A DNA stretch of 64,000 nt from Schistosoma haematobium (Eukaryota; Platyhelminthes; Trematoda; Strigeidida; Schistosomatidae), in NCBI RefSeq assembly GCF_000699445.3, contig NC_067196.1, positions 92,729,864-92,793,863 of the forward strand, written 5' to 3'. The position numbers and the translations under genes are program-made. Positions 1 to 18,915 of this stretch are shown piece after piece. Position 1 is the stretch's first letter. Each line of letters opens with the position of its first letter. The notes beneath the pieces were generated by a model. That model did not search any database and was not told the DNA's origin. It was given only the letters and a program-made list of their open reading frames with translations.

Positions 1-8389
<8,389 letters not shown>

Positions 8390-8583
8390 TAGTTGGTTAA
8401 TGACTTGCATAAGAGAAACGAAATAATGATTGAAGAGAGATAAGTAGAAAAGAAATTCATAAGAGAAATCAATAACAAGTTGCTTGTGTGTGTTATTGTG
8501 GTGTTTTTTTTGTTATAATTTATTGAATGAATTGTTTTGTCAACTTAATGAAATAGCTAAACATTGTCTGAACATGAGGTCCA

Positions 8584-9232
8584 ATCAGTCAGTTAGCTAC
8601 AATGTAGCTGACCACTCATATATGTACATTGGTCCAAGCTGGCATAACTCATTAGCACAGCAAAATGTAGTGGTGGTTAACTATAAAATAAAGATTGCAT
8701 ATAAGGACATAGTATAGGAAGAAAGAATTAGTTCGTAGAAAGAAAGAAAGTTATGAAGCAATTTTAATCTCTTAGTTTAAGGGAAGATAGAGAGTGTATA
8801 CACCGACACCATTATGATCGATTCTGAGCTGTCACTCACATTCTCCAACCATTGATTACGATAGTCACACGGACCCCAACTAAGTAGTCTGAATCTGCCA
8901 ACATAGCTCAGAGTAGAAGATAATGACTTCAAGGACTGGTGTCACGTTTTGGTTTGACCGCCTCTAGCGTTTTTCCATCCGTATCCAACACCATTTAGCA
9001 GGCATACGCAACAGGTGTCACAACCATCTTAGTTCATGAAGATTCACAAACCCATCAACCGATTTACTATCATTCCCTAATACCCTGGAGTCTAAACTCA
9101 TTATCACTTACCCAGTGACTCCAGCAAATGCGAGCGATATTTCTAAGGCATCTGTGGTCAAATACTAGTACCTTATGAGTATCTTCTACTCTTAATGGCC
9201 ACCTTAAGAGATATCAAGTGAATACCTGATAT
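8584..9232 (-). pseudogene. RTE-like retrotransposon, TGAC-tail type, 3' end
   Basis: On the minus strand the frames read like the C-terminal end of an RTE-type reverse transcriptase polyprotein, with an FDHRCLRNIARICW-like stretch followed by a VDEFVNLHELRWL-like stretch. Several stops and frameshifts follow, then a 3' untranslated region ending in TGAC repeats near 8584-8596. Bases 8584-9100 match 19463-19995 closely, including the untranslated part, so both are copies of one family. Only the 3' end is present, the usual 5' truncation of target-primed elements. It cannot encode a protein. Confidence 0.75.
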
Positions 9233-9596
9233 TTAATAATCGAATTCATGAGTCGATGTAAGCTAGACCACCATTAAAAATACTTGAAAGCACTGGATGG
9301 CCGGTTTGTTCTTGTATGGGACTCTTCAGCAGCGCGCGTCCATGATCACGCACACAGGATGTCTAACCCATGACCTCCGGTCTCGTGCGCGAATACTTAA
9401 CTTGTAGACCACTGATCCTGGATTTAACGGTATTAATGTCTAACTTCAACCGACTCACCAAATTGTGTCACCGTCCACCATTGTCTTAAATGAGTTACTA
9501 TCTAACAACAGACCCCGTTGAACTCCACTAGTCACGGCTTGTCACATGAACTCCAAGAAATAACTCTTGGAGACAGTCACTAGTGTGCATATGATC
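9233..9596 (-). mobile_element. tRNA-like hammerhead SINE, nearly full length
   Basis: Reading the minus strand, the element has the 5' leader ending at 9596, a tRNA-like box region, and a 3' half with a hammerhead-like motif. The hammerhead is decayed: the GAAA core reads CAAA, so it should be inactive. The 5' leader is shared with the copies at 13878 and 43420. Confidence 0.75.
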
Positions 9597-9710
9597 ATTA
9601 TAATCAGAGAGGGGTTTTGTGGAGATTGTGTTAATTTAATAATTGAATTCATGAATCAGTTGAAGCTAGACTACCATGGAAAACTTGAAAGCATGGAATA
9701 AATGATGTTT
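9597..9710 (-). mobile_element. SINE 3' end fragment
   Basis: This carries the terminal portion of the same SINE (the part after the ribozyme), abutting the previous copy head to tail. The same end appears at 17717-17826 and 48992-49107. Confidence 0.65.
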
Positions 9711-10158
9711 TTATTTATATTAATCAGTAAATAAACCTAGTTAATGCAATTAGCTTTTACCAGTGCTAGAACAACTTTTGAATGCATTCAGTCAAACAGT
9801 TTAGTAAAATAAATTCATGAAAGAATTCTCATAGCGTTGAAAGGTTCATCTTAGTTTAAAGCACACTTTTACCAGTCTTCACTTTTTTAATAACAATACG
9901 AAATAAGGCATGATCTTTCCATTCTAAACTTTTGAATGATCAGTCTTCAACGTGGTATAGTAACAAAGGGATTAATTTCAGTTCCTTATTATTCTAAGTA
10001 TTATGATTGCATAACATCCTTAATTGACTGAATTTAAGCATTAAACATTATTATTAGCTTTATTCAATATGATATTTCTTGATCCATCCTGACGAAAACA
10101 TAATAAGTGATCACCAGTTAGATATTAACAGTTCAGGAACTCACATCTGAACAATGTA
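9711..10158. other. AT-rich DNA without recognised feature
   Basis: No long open frame, no repeat shared with the rest of the window and no RNA gene were recognised here. Confidence 0.6.
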
Positions 10159-10302
10159 CATTCTGATGGAGTTTTGTTCTCTGAGCTGGATGGTTTGGTC
10201 GTGGAGCTTTCATCGCTCTTCTGAACGACATCATCTGCACAAACTTCAGATACAGGTGAAGTGTTCGAATTTCTCCAAATGCGTTTCACAGCTTGTTCTG
10301 TA
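10159..10302 (+). mobile_element. fold-back element, single left arm
   Basis: Contains the left arm of the hairpin family (TTTTGTTCTCTGAGCTGGAT and the following 100 bases) without the complementary right arm. It matches 13016-13160 and includes the B-box-like TGTTCGAATTTC. I found no clear target duplication. Confidence 0.65.
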
Positions 10303-10483
10303 CCATTATCTTAATATACATTCTTTTCGATGTATATTGCCAGCAACCACAATATTTCTGATAATGTTCTTTTGTAACTTGTACAGCGAAATTTAGTAAA
10401 CTTTTCAAACTCACCTGAATAGGTTACGAGACTAATAAGCATAATGATGTGTTAAAACAAACAAAAGAACAGATACTTCCTTA

Positions 10484-10800
10484 CATACTTACGCCTGTTA
10501 CTCCCAATGGAGCATAGGCCACCAACCAGCATTCTCCAACACACTCTGTCCTCGACATTCCTTTCTACTTCTACTCAATTCTCGTTCATTCTTCTCATAT
10601 CTCTCTCCATTTCTCAAAGTAATGTATTCTTTGGTCTTACTCTTATCTTCATTTGGCCTTGACAATTCCATGTGAGGGCGTGTCTTGTGACACAGTTTGG
10701 TGCTCTCCTCAATGTGTGTCCTATTCACTTCCATCACTTCTTCCTTATTTCCTCCTCCACTGGAACCTGGTTTTTCTCTCCTATTGTAGGTTGTTGTTGA
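10484..10800 (-). pseudogene. RTE-like retrotransposon, TAAG-tail type, 3' end
   Basis: The minus strand encodes the C-terminus of an RTE-type polyprotein (products resembling RHTLRRAP...ALTWN and [16 protein letters not shown] in shifted frames). It ends in the tail TAAGTATGTAAG. The same stretch recurs at 11868, 24620, 29150, 32063, 34915, 42885 and 63727. Frameshifts make it non-coding. Confidence 0.75.
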
Positions 10801-11068
10801 TATTGAAAAGAACAGATAACTTGTTGAAGTATCCAAATGGTAAGAACAATTAGCCTAAATATTCAAGCAGGACGTCTAACAGTCTCCACTGTTTTAGGTT
10901 AATGTATTTTGTTTCAATATATTTATGGTATAAAACATAAGTCAAGATCTGAAACTATTCACCTTAATACCTTATGAATGTTTTACTGTTGAACTTCATC
11001 TCATTATCAGATTATCTATATTGATCCTAGGCTAATCATAAACTTAATAAGAATAAATAAATACAGAT

Positions 11069-11116
11069 GCGCACTGCTGAGGAGTCCCATACTAGGACGA
11101 AACGACTGTCCAGTGC
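11069..11116 (+). ncRNA. hammerhead ribozyme, core intact
   Basis: The sequence has CTGAGGAG, a stem II of GTCC/GGAC around CATACTA, GAAAC, a short stem III and the GTC cleavage triplet. Flanks GCACTG and CAGTGC can form stem I. All conserved core positions I can check are present, so self-cleavage of a transcript is plausible. Known family: schistosome SINE hammerheads. Confidence 0.8.
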
Positions 11117-11215
11117 TTCCAAGTTTTCCATAGTGGTCTAGCTTCAATTGACTCATGATTTCAACCTGTGAAATTTTCTAAAACTCTCCACAAAACCCAT
11201 TCTGACAATACAGAT
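11069..11215 (+). mobile_element. hammerhead SINE, 3' half
   Basis: A 5'-truncated SINE that begins almost exactly at the ribozyme. It continues through the TCCAGTGCTTCCAAGTTTTC block to the typical end with CTCCACAAAACCCATTCTGA. Confidence 0.8.
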
Positions 11216-11867
11216 ATCTTATATGATGAAATCAGATCAGATAAACTAAATTGAATTTATATACAGTTGATCTTTCATAGATCAATTCGCAATTAGTTAA
11301 CATGTAATCAAAAAGTGCAAAATAAAAGATCATTGTACAAGTTGTTCATGTTTTCACTTATGGAAATTCATTAGTTCAACAAGTATTCAAAATTGATCAA
11401 TATTATTAATCAATAATAATCGTTGCTGTAGATGGTTCTTTTTTTTATATTTTTTATTTTTTTTTTATATTTTAATCACCATGGCTAATACTTTGTTACT
11501 ATGTCTTCTCTTATATATTAATTGTTATCCTAAACATGAATAAAAGGTCTTAATTCTTCTAGTTCATTCATAGTATTTATTATAAAGATTGTTTTCAAAT
11601 TTACTTCTTCTGTCCTAAATTTACTCCCCTTTTGTATGATGTGAATTAAGTTGACTTGCCAAAATGTCATATTCAATTAGTTTTATCATTTTATCTTTAT
11701 CTATATGCTAATAGTGACTGACCTATCAGTGATATAATCACATCGTTTACCAGATTGTTTCCTTATAAAACATTATGGTAAAGGCATTATGATTAGAAAA
11801 GCTTTTTCCATCTATAAATATATCTGCTTTCCAAAGTTCTAATGATGTTTGTTTATTTTTTATCAAG
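11216..11867. other. AT-rich DNA without recognised feature
   Basis: Includes a T-rich run near 11442-11471. No repeat family or gene recognised. Confidence 0.6.
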
Positions 11868-12024
11868 GGATAGAATATTACGCCGAGAAATGGAAATAGA
11901 CATGAGAAAAATGAACAAGAATTGGATGGAACTAGGAAAGAAGGCCCAGGACAGAGTGGGTTGGAGAATGCTGGTCAGCGGCCTATGCTCCATTGGGAGT
12001 AACAGGCGTAAGTAAGTAAGTAAG
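11868..12024 (+). pseudogene. RTE 3' terminus with (TAAG)n tail
   Basis: A short 3' fragment encoding an [13 protein letters not shown]...[24 protein letters not shown] end in one frame, followed by four TAAG units at 12009-12024. The short tandem tail is typical of the RTE clade. Confidence 0.8.
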
Positions 12025-12286
12025 AATATTACCATTATTCTAATAGAGATAAGACCTTTCTAGTTATTAGATACTTCAAACCAATCGAAATGATACTTTC
12101 AGCATGGATATTATGATTTATGTCTTTTTAGAAAATGGTAATACATTGTAAATAATCCATTCAATATAATTCCAACCAAACTTTAAACTATCAACTAAAT
12201 ATCATATTATCATCTACCAAGGTACTGTGTATCATTCGGTCACATATAGTTAAATGATTGTTTAAAATAATGCCGTATAATGGAGC

Positions 12287-12490
12287 AAAGATGGTTAGTG
12301 GCTAGCAGTGGAATCCAGGAGGAAATGCGCGTCCTAGATTCCACTGCTAGCCACTATCCATCTTTGTTTAAGAAGCTTGTGAATTAAGACAATATCGAGG
12401 CAATGCAGATATGCCAACATGAGACTGATCAATTACAGTCCTAAATAACAGTGGGAAGATATAAGTAAAACAACACCAGGTAAGCATATA
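12287..12490 (+). mobile_element. Smalpha-like SINE remnant with terminal hairpin
   Basis: Bases 12287-12319 and 12332-12365 are near-perfect inverted copies of the Smalpha 3' end (TGGCTAGCAGTGGAATCCAG and its complement), with a 12-base loop. Downstream follows the start of a further unit (GACAATATCGAGGCAATGCA onward), so sequence runs from the 3' end of one unit into the 5' start of the next. The ribozyme core itself is missing. Confidence 0.7.
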
Positions 12491-12764
12491 ACGGACATTT
12501 CATATGTTTAACATTATAAATTATGAACTAATTGTTTATAGCTTAATAGTTAAGTCTTTATTTATGATTTTAAATACCATACTTGATTAACTGTTTGAAG
12601 TATCATTAGCCCACTTGGTGTATTCATAATGAATAATTCTCAAATTATGAATAATAATAATAATATCAAAATTAGTGAAGAACGGAACATAAGGGAATGG
12701 GATTGTAATCAAAAAGCGTTTAGATTATTCATTTGTTGATATTTAGGGCTAACTTCAATTCTGG

Positions 12765-12980
12765 AACTGCTCAGCAGTGCGCATGCACGATTCCGCTCGC
12801 GAAATGTAGAGGTTGAGTGTTCGTGTGTGAGACGGAAGGCTTTGGATTCGAATCATGTCAGCGGGATCATGGACGCGCGTTACTGAGGAGTCCCACAATA
12901 GGACGAAACGGCCTTCCAGTGCTTTCAGGTTTTCAATGGTGGTCTAACATCAATCGGTTCATGATCTCAATCAAAAACTT
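12765..12980 (+). mobile_element. hammerhead SINE with short inverted head
   Basis: A plus-strand SINE from about 12800, with box B-like TTCGAATC, a ribozyme region and a 3' end. It is preceded by about 33 bases of the same family in inverse orientation (CTCAGCAGTGCGCATGCACG). The CTGAGGAG and GAAAC cores are present, but stem III is altered. Confidence 0.65.
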
Positions 12981-13345
12981 AATAACGGTGGCGACGATTT
13001 GTATCTCAGGCGGATGATTTTGATGGGGTTTCGTTCTTTGAGCTGCATGGTTTGGTCGTTGACGTTTCATTGTTCTTCTGGACGACATCATCAGCACAAA
13101 CCTTAAGTAGAAGCGAAGTGTTCGGATTTCTCCACATGTGGTTAACAGCTTGCCCTCGATGTTGATTGGTTCTTGTTCATAATAAACCTGTCATTGTTCT
13201 ATATTGAGGTCTACAGTACAAGCTATGAACCACACGTGGAGAAACTCGAACACTTTACTTCTACTTGAAGTTTTTGCTGATGATCTCATTCAGAAGAACG
13301 ATGAAAGCTCCACGACCAAACCATTCAGCTCAAAGAACGAAACTC
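12981..13345 (+). mobile_element. fold-back element, two-arm copy with internal region
   Basis: The head (GTGGCGACGATTTGTATCTC) is followed by a left arm (13016-13160), about 50 bases of internal sequence and an inverted right arm (13210-13345). Imperfect 15-base repeats CTCAATCAAAAACTT (12966-12980) and CTCAATTAAGAACTT (13343-13357) flank it; two mismatches separate them. This looks like the most complete copy in the window. Confidence 0.7.
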
Positions 13346-13369
13346 AATTAAGAACTTTGTAATCTCCAC

Positions 13370-13800
13370 GATATGTGTGAGGGCTGTGATACTGCTCGGG
13401 TGCCCAAACCGAAACAGGTGGTTTGCTTAGGGAGCAACACACGGAGCCTTTGACCTAAAGGTCAGATTCACAAGGCAGTGGATCATCGTGAGGAGATGCA
13501 GTCCCATGTAAGCCGGTGACCAATAATTGGTTCATACGCCATTTGTTCCTTCAGGATACTGAAGCCCATGTGCAGTATTGGTTTGGAATGAGGGTTTTCC
13601 AACTCCTCTAGGTGGACTCTCCATGTCCACCAACCCGGTTAAAGCGCCGGACATTCGCCTTTTGTCCTGTCAATTTCGTAAACAATACCCCCACCACGAG
13701 AAGGCAATGAGTAGGACTTTCCTGGTAGAGGATATATACGCGTGGCCATGTGAGAGCATTTCGAGAGGGAGAGAGGACTCTCCCTACTCTCGGCTGTGTT
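13370..13800 (-). mobile_element. 500-bp retroposon, 3'-truncated copy
   Basis: Same repeat as at 16097, 26225, 32680, 47070, 50837 and 51718. The orientation is set by the AAAT-rich 3' tail of other copies. It shares the block CAGTTTCGTAAACAACACCC in variant form. No reverse transcriptase is encoded, so it is non-autonomous. Family name not known to me. Confidence 0.7.
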
Positions 13801-13850
13801 AGTCTAGCTTCAATTGACTCATAATTTCAACTATTAAAATTGCTATATTA
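13801..13850 (+). mobile_element. SINE 3' end scrap
   Basis: Only the last 50 bases of the hammerhead SINE, joined directly to the retroposon copy at 13370-13800. Confidence 0.55.
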
Positions 13851-13877
13851 TTTAGAAAACTCTTCCTATACTAATCA

Positions 13878-14750
13878 ACATATGTTCACTAGTGACTGGC
13901 TTCAAGAGTTATTTCTTGGAGTTCTAGTGTGAAGAACTGACCAGTGGAGTTCAACCCGGTCTGTTGTGAGATAAAAACTCACCACAGACAATGGTGGTTG
14001 TTGGCACGATTTCGTGGATTAGTTGAAGTTGCACATTAACACCGTTGGATGCCGGCCGACTCAGTGGTCTACAGGTTAGGCGTTCGCGCGCGAGACCGAT
14101 AGGTATGTTATATCATAGTGAAGATTAAATTACGGGGATCTTCGGAGACCTATATCAATGGATTAATATTATCTATATATTCTTATTGTATAAGTATTCA
14201 TTAGCTAGATTATATATATCTGTGTTCCCCTTGTTATAAGCTTTATTTTGACCTATATATTATTAATGTATGGTTTACTGTTCTTTAACTATGTTCATTT
14301 TATTGACTACTGCCTCCCTCGTTCGCAGCCACTTTTTAACTTTATTGCGTATGAATGTTATTTCCTATTTTATGGTGCATTGCGGTCTGTTTGTTTGGTA
14401 TATAAACCCAATATGTCTGTAATAAATGATTCGCATAGTAGAGGCTGTTGTTGGCATTCTGGACTCAGCTAGACGGGCTAGGCGAGCAACGGACCAATAG
14501 AACGCTAGGCTGATCAGACTGAACGAACGTCATTAGTTTAGTACAGTACAAGGGCGAATAAGTCGTATTTTGATTAGCGAATAAATGACGTGATAACTAG
14601 CAGGTCATAAAGACATAACAAGATCCTGGGTTCGAATTTCATGAGGCGGGATCGTGGATGCGCACTGCCGAGAAATCCCGCAATAGAATTTAACAGCTGT
14701 CCAGTGCTTTCAGGTTTTTCATGGTGGTCTAGATTTAATTGACTTATATT
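13878..14750 (+). mobile_element. hammerhead SINE split by an LTR insertion
   Basis: The 5' part (13878-14105) has the leader ATGTTCACTAGTGACTGGCT and the tRNA-like A region. The 3' part resumes at 14621 with the box B region CCTGGGTTCGAAT and runs to 14750. The ribozyme is decayed (CCGAGAAA instead of CTGAGGAG). The element predates the LTR inside it. Confidence 0.75.
14106..14620 (+). mobile_element. solo LTR inserted in a SINE
   Basis: Begins TGTTATATC and ends CATAACA, giving the TG...CA ends and short inverted termini of LTR retrotransposons. It contains TATATAAAC and AATAAA, possible promoter and poly(A) signals. It aligns over most of its length with 57355-57788. The flanks AGGTA and AGATC are each one change from AGGTC, consistent with an aged 5-bp target duplication. 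No internal gag-pol sequence is present, so it is a solo LTR. Confidence 0.75.
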
Positions 14751-15079
14751 ATTGTTGATTTTTTCTTCATAATCTGTGATTTCAATCTGGTTGAAAGATT
14801 TGCAAATGTCAGAATGAATAAAGTAATTTATTTTCATATCTCTTATAAGCATAAAATATTCATCTATCTTATAGTGTTTATATTTAACTTTGACTTTGGC
14901 TGTGGATTCTTCTTCTTTCTTTTTTTAGCCCGAATATATAGATTGATTGTTGTTTAGATGTGTACGACATCTTGTCACTTTGCATTTGTGACTTTTTCCC
15001 CCATAATCTATTGTCGTTGTTGTTTTGGTTTTACTGGTCAATCGCTGGTATTATTTGTGACCATTGTATTCTGTTTAAT
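14751..15079. other. T-rich DNA without recognised feature
   Basis: Several short hydrophobic open frames occur by chance in T-rich sequence. No family recognised. Confidence 0.55.
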
Positions 15080-15710
15080 AAAAAAATACTTTGAAGATGC
15101 TACAAGTATTTTAGTTTGACAACGCTTTAATCAGTAACACGTTCTAATATGAAGCGCACTCACCAAGTGAAATCAAAAGACAGAAGCGAGGAGGTTCGAA
15201 GATGTATTTGATAGGCTTTCGATTATATTGAGGATCGACTGACTGATCTAAACTGGTTAGCGGTCTCAGGAGAAGTTGAACATGGTGTTTCCACGGATTC
15301 ATAATCAAGCGCCTTCAGCTAGGTGAGTCCATTAGAATTAATGTTCTGCAGCAATGTGGATGACTCTCACAGTCTCCCACATTGTACGAGAATTCCATGT
15401 ACCTAAATTAATGGTCGCTCTGGCATCAGCCTCGTGACTTCCGAAGGAACTCGGTTTTCATCATGAGGTGTCATTACTCCTCTAAATGAAGACCTTCTAA
15501 CTCCCAAGGCAGAGTTTAAATTGTTTGGATTATTTTTTTCCGGTTAGCGTTTTTTAGCGAATTAGTTTTCTACAGGATGAAGTCACTAAACTCATGTTTA
15601 ACCCTCCTCCTTTACCCGGCTTCGGGACCGGCAGTAGCCTCAGAAGGGTTTCAGGCGAGTTTGAAACTAATGTGATCAGCATCAAATGTCGAAAAATTAC
15701 AGAATTATTG
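15080..15710 (+). mobile_element. 330-bp repeat Z interrupted by repeat Y
   Basis: Z occupies 15080-15344 and 15663-15710. Uninterrupted copies lie at 62440-62765 (plus) and 18530-18850 (minus). The interruption, 15345-15662, is a different repeat (Y) also found at 20395, 37690 and 45405. Near-repeats GAATTAATGT and GAAACTAATGT flank Y, suggesting a target duplication. Neither repeat is one I can name. Confidence 0.65.
15345..15662 (+). mobile_element. repeat Y inserted in repeat Z
   Basis: About 318 bp containing the shared block CCTCCTCCTTTACCCGGCTT and GGACCGGCAGTAGCCTCAGA. It is absent from the intact Z copy at 62440-62765, which reads straight across the site. It is therefore a mobile unit. 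Confidence 0.65.
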
Positions 15711-16096
15711 ATTATGGGGATTTATTTACCGTTACAACTTCTACCAAGATTTGTTATCATTAGTATTTAGATAAGATTGATATTACATTGTATGTTAAAA
15801 TAGAAATAATCTATAACTTCATTCAAATTTTATATGTAGTGTATTATGAACTCAATAAGAACTCAATGATCTAGAAACGATTGGGTTCTCATCGAAGGAT
15901 CTATGTGAACATTTTTGAAAAGATCAAAACTTCAGTAAAGTTTCTATTCATTACTACCTGATTATCAACACTTATGAAGAGACAGCTAGTCTATAAAAAT
16001 AAAATTATTTTCAAACTAAGTAGTCAACACAAATCTTTTTAATTCTAAAATATTCCCACATTTATAATGACATATGCACCACACAAATCACATTCG
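15711..16096. other. AT-rich DNA without recognised feature
   Basis: No repeat or gene recognised. Confidence 0.6.
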
Positions 16097-16490
16097 ATAT
16101 GTGTGAGGGCTGTGATACTGCTCGGGTGCCAAAACCGAAACAGGTGGTTTGCTTAGGGAGCGACACACGGAGCCTTCGACCTAAAGGTCAGATTCACAAG
16201 GCAGTGGATCATCGTGAGGAGATGCAGTCCTATGGAAGTGGGTGACCAACAATTGGTTCATACGCCAATTGTTCCCTCAGGATACTGGAGCCCATGTGCA
16301 CCATTGATTTGGTTTGGGATCCGGTTAAGACGCTGGACATTCGCTTTTCGTCCTGTCAGTTTCGTAAACAACATCCCCACCACGAGAAGGCAGTGAGTAG
16401 GACTTTTCTGGTAGAGGCTATATACGCGTGGCCATATGAGAGAATTTCGAGAGGGAGAGCGGACTCTCCTCACTCTCGGACGTATCCTTA
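16097..16490 (-). mobile_element. 500-bp retroposon fragment
   Basis: Closely similar to 13370-13800 but with a short internal deletion where that copy has CCAACTCCTCTAGGTGGACT. The closeness of the two copies suggests recent activity or local duplication. Confidence 0.7.
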
Positions 16491-16733
16491 AATTTTCTTG
16501 CTTTTCTTTTAAATTTTATTCAAATCTGATTGCTGTAGAAGAGTTAAGTATTTGGTTACTCATGAAATACTGATTGGAAATATGCGATCCGGATACGTAC
16601 GTTTTTATATTTAAAAATGGTCTTTATCATGAATTGTTATGGGCAGAAATAATTATTGAAGAATATTCTATACTACTCATTTGTTTTGTTCTACAAGTGA
16701 ATTACTCATCAATATACATTTATAACAGTACAT

Positions 16734-16910
16734 TTTAATGAAGTTTTGTTCTCTGAGCTAGATGGTAGAGGTAGATGACTTCTATCTGAAGTTTGTGTTG
16801 ATGATGTCGTTCAAAAGAACGATAAAAGCTCCACGACCGAACCATCCAGCTCAGAGAACAAAACTCCATCAAAATCATCCACCTGAACTATAAGTTTTCT
16901 CCAGTATCTC
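16734..16910 (-). mobile_element. fold-back element with 12-bp target duplication
   Basis: A short left arm and longer right arm of the hairpin family, with the head at the right end (minus orientation). The flanks are ATAACAGTACAT (16722-16733) and ATAACCGTACAT (16911-16922), 11 of 12 identical, a clear target-site duplication. Confidence 0.8.
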
Positions 16911-17198
16911 ATAACCGTACATATATATAGAGAGAGCCAAATCAAGCACTTTCAAATCCTACGTTTGACATGATGTAATTCGGTCAACAGTTGATAGATT
17001 GATGGTCAGTTAATAGTACATAGCAATCCCTATTTACAACGGTTATTGAATATCTTTTTTTAACTCTAAGCATTGACGGATTCTACAAGTCATATCTTGT
17101 TAACAAAACTTTATTATTAAAAAAAGTGGAGACGGTTCTATTAAAAATACATTCTTTCCAATCTTTTAGTTTGCTTAAATTATACAATCATATTTATA

Positions 17199-17710
17199 AG
17201 CAAAGATAGATAGTGGTTAGCAGTGGAATCCACGACGCGCGTTTCGTTCTATTTGGGACTCGTCAGCTGGATTTACCTGCATCTCAGAGTTGATGTTCAA
17301 TCCGGAACTGGAGCCCAGTACTGTTCTCTTCAAACACCATCACGTTATCCACTTAGCTACTGAGTTCTGATAGCCATCTGGTTGTGCAATCGGGTGAAGT
17401 TTAAATTTACTTGATGTTGTTTTACTTGTATCTTTCCACTGTTATTAGGGACTGCAATCGATCAGACCTTTGTTGGCAAGTGTGGATTTTGTGCGTATTA
17501 CCTCGATATTGCCTCAAGTCCCAAATAGGACGAAATGTGCGTCCTGAGTTCCACTGCTAGCCACTATCCATCGTTGTTTAAGGAGCTTGTGAATTAAGGC
17601 AATATCGAGGCAATCCACATAGAATGCACATATGCCAACATGAGACTGATCAATTGCAGTTCTACATAACAGTGGGAAAATATAAATAAAACAACACCAA
17701 GTGAATCACA
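17199..17710. mobile_element. Smalpha-like SINE, inverted composite
   Basis: The left two thirds (17199-17519) are Smalpha in minus orientation. They include a tRNA-like region (box B-like complement GGAGCCCAGTACTG) and the ribozyme at the left edge. At about 17519 orientation flips to plus, with TCCCAAATAGGACGAAATGT, the 3' end, and then the start of a further unit (GGCAATATCGAGGCAATCCA). Sequence therefore crosses a monomer boundary. Confidence 0.7.
17227..17273 (-). ncRNA. Smalpha-type hammerhead ribozyme
   Basis: On the minus strand: AATCCAG, CTGACGAG, a stem II around CCCAAATAGAAC (one mismatch), GAAAC, GCGC loop, GTC cleavage triplet, GTGGATT. Core nucleotides are intact; stem II and stem I each have one weak pair, so activity may be reduced. 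Confidence 0.7.
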
Positions 17711-17716
17711 TTTATA

Positions 17717-17826
17717 GTTATAATCAGATAGGGGTTTTATGGACATTAGAGAAGTTTAACAGTTGAATTCATGAGTCAACTGAAGCTAGACCGCCATGGA
17801 AATCCTGGAAGCATTGGACGATCATT
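17717..17826 (-). mobile_element. SINE 3' end fragment
   Basis: Matches the end of the hammerhead SINE, from GGGGTTTT near the terminus to the CCTGGAAGCATTGGACGATC block. The ribozyme is not included. Confidence 0.7.
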
Positions 17827-17869
17827 AATTTGTATGCATAATAGTCTATAACAAAATATCATACTGTGA

Positions 17870-18520
17870 GGTTGTTCAACACAGTTATCAAAAATGACGA
17901 AACGTTTTCAGAAATCAAATGGAAGGTAGATGATAGTTCAAGAGATAACTGGAATCAGAAATTTACAGGAGAAATGTAAAAGATAATTTTCCAGTTGACG
18001 TGCATAAAGATAATGAAGAACAAATTGAGATATGTGGACGATATCTTAGTTGTCTGTGAATAGACTTAACACTATCCAAAACCACATTAGTCTCTCATGG
18101 GAAGAGGAGAAGAACAACCAACTTTCTTTTCTAGATTTACTTTTAAGTAGTAAACTACATGAACTGGTCATTACCTTAGTTATTTTAGTTATCGACCTAT
18201 GCAATACAAACAGGTTTTGACAAGACACCTATTTAACAGGCTTGATCGTATTTGCACGAATGATGCTATTGATAATGATGTTACGTTGTTAAAAGGAAAC
18301 TAATATAAAATGGTTATCCTCTGAAATTCATAAATAGATGGATAGTTCATGGTACAGTGAGATCTAGCTTATTATCCAAAAGTGATGAGGTTTCACATTG
18401 TTTTCTTTATTCTCCTTGTCTTCTATTACCTTTCATTTCTAGTCTATTTGACTTAACAAGAATATAATGTGTGATCACTTATTGTTTGAAATGTATTGCG
18501 CTAATACATCATCACATAAT
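17870..18520 (+). pseudogene. Penelope-like element, reverse transcriptase fragment
   Basis: Plus-strand frames give KNKLRYVDDILVVC (near 18013-18054), containing the YVDD catalytic box, followed after a +1 frameshift by LNTIQNHISLSWEEEKNNQLSFLDLL. This order is characteristic of Penelope-like reverse transcriptases. Bases 18365-18520 match the 3' region following other PLE copies (27830-28010, 44060-44215). Stops and frameshifts make it a relic. Confidence 0.75.
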
Positions 18521-18529
18521 TCTCATGTA

Positions 18530-18850
18530 GCGGTAAGTAAATCCCCAAAATAAATAGCTCTGTAAGTTTTTGACACTGGATGCTGACCACATGTTTTAAT
18601 GGACTCACCTATCTGGAGGCGCTCGGTCAAGCATCCGCACCAGATCACGAGTGGGAACGCCGTGCTCAATATCTAATGCAATCGCTAGCCAGATTAGATC
18701 AGACGATTCTCGATTTATTGATAGACAGTAAATATATCTTCCAATCTCCTCGATTCTGTTTTTTGATTTCTCTTGGTGGGTACGACTCATATATTAGAAA
18801 GTGTTACTGGTTAAAGCGTTGTCAAACACTGAATACTTGTGGCATCTTCA
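18530..18850 (-). mobile_element. repeat Z, uninterrupted copy
   Basis: Minus-strand copy of the 330-bp repeat, including the block CACGAGTGGGAACGCCGTGC. It shows Z without the Y insertion seen at 15345. Confidence 0.7.
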
Positions 18851-18915
18851 CTGATAGTCTTCGTCTTCTTATTACACAATCGAAATTTCTCAAAGGGACT
18901 AATTGCTTTAAATTG

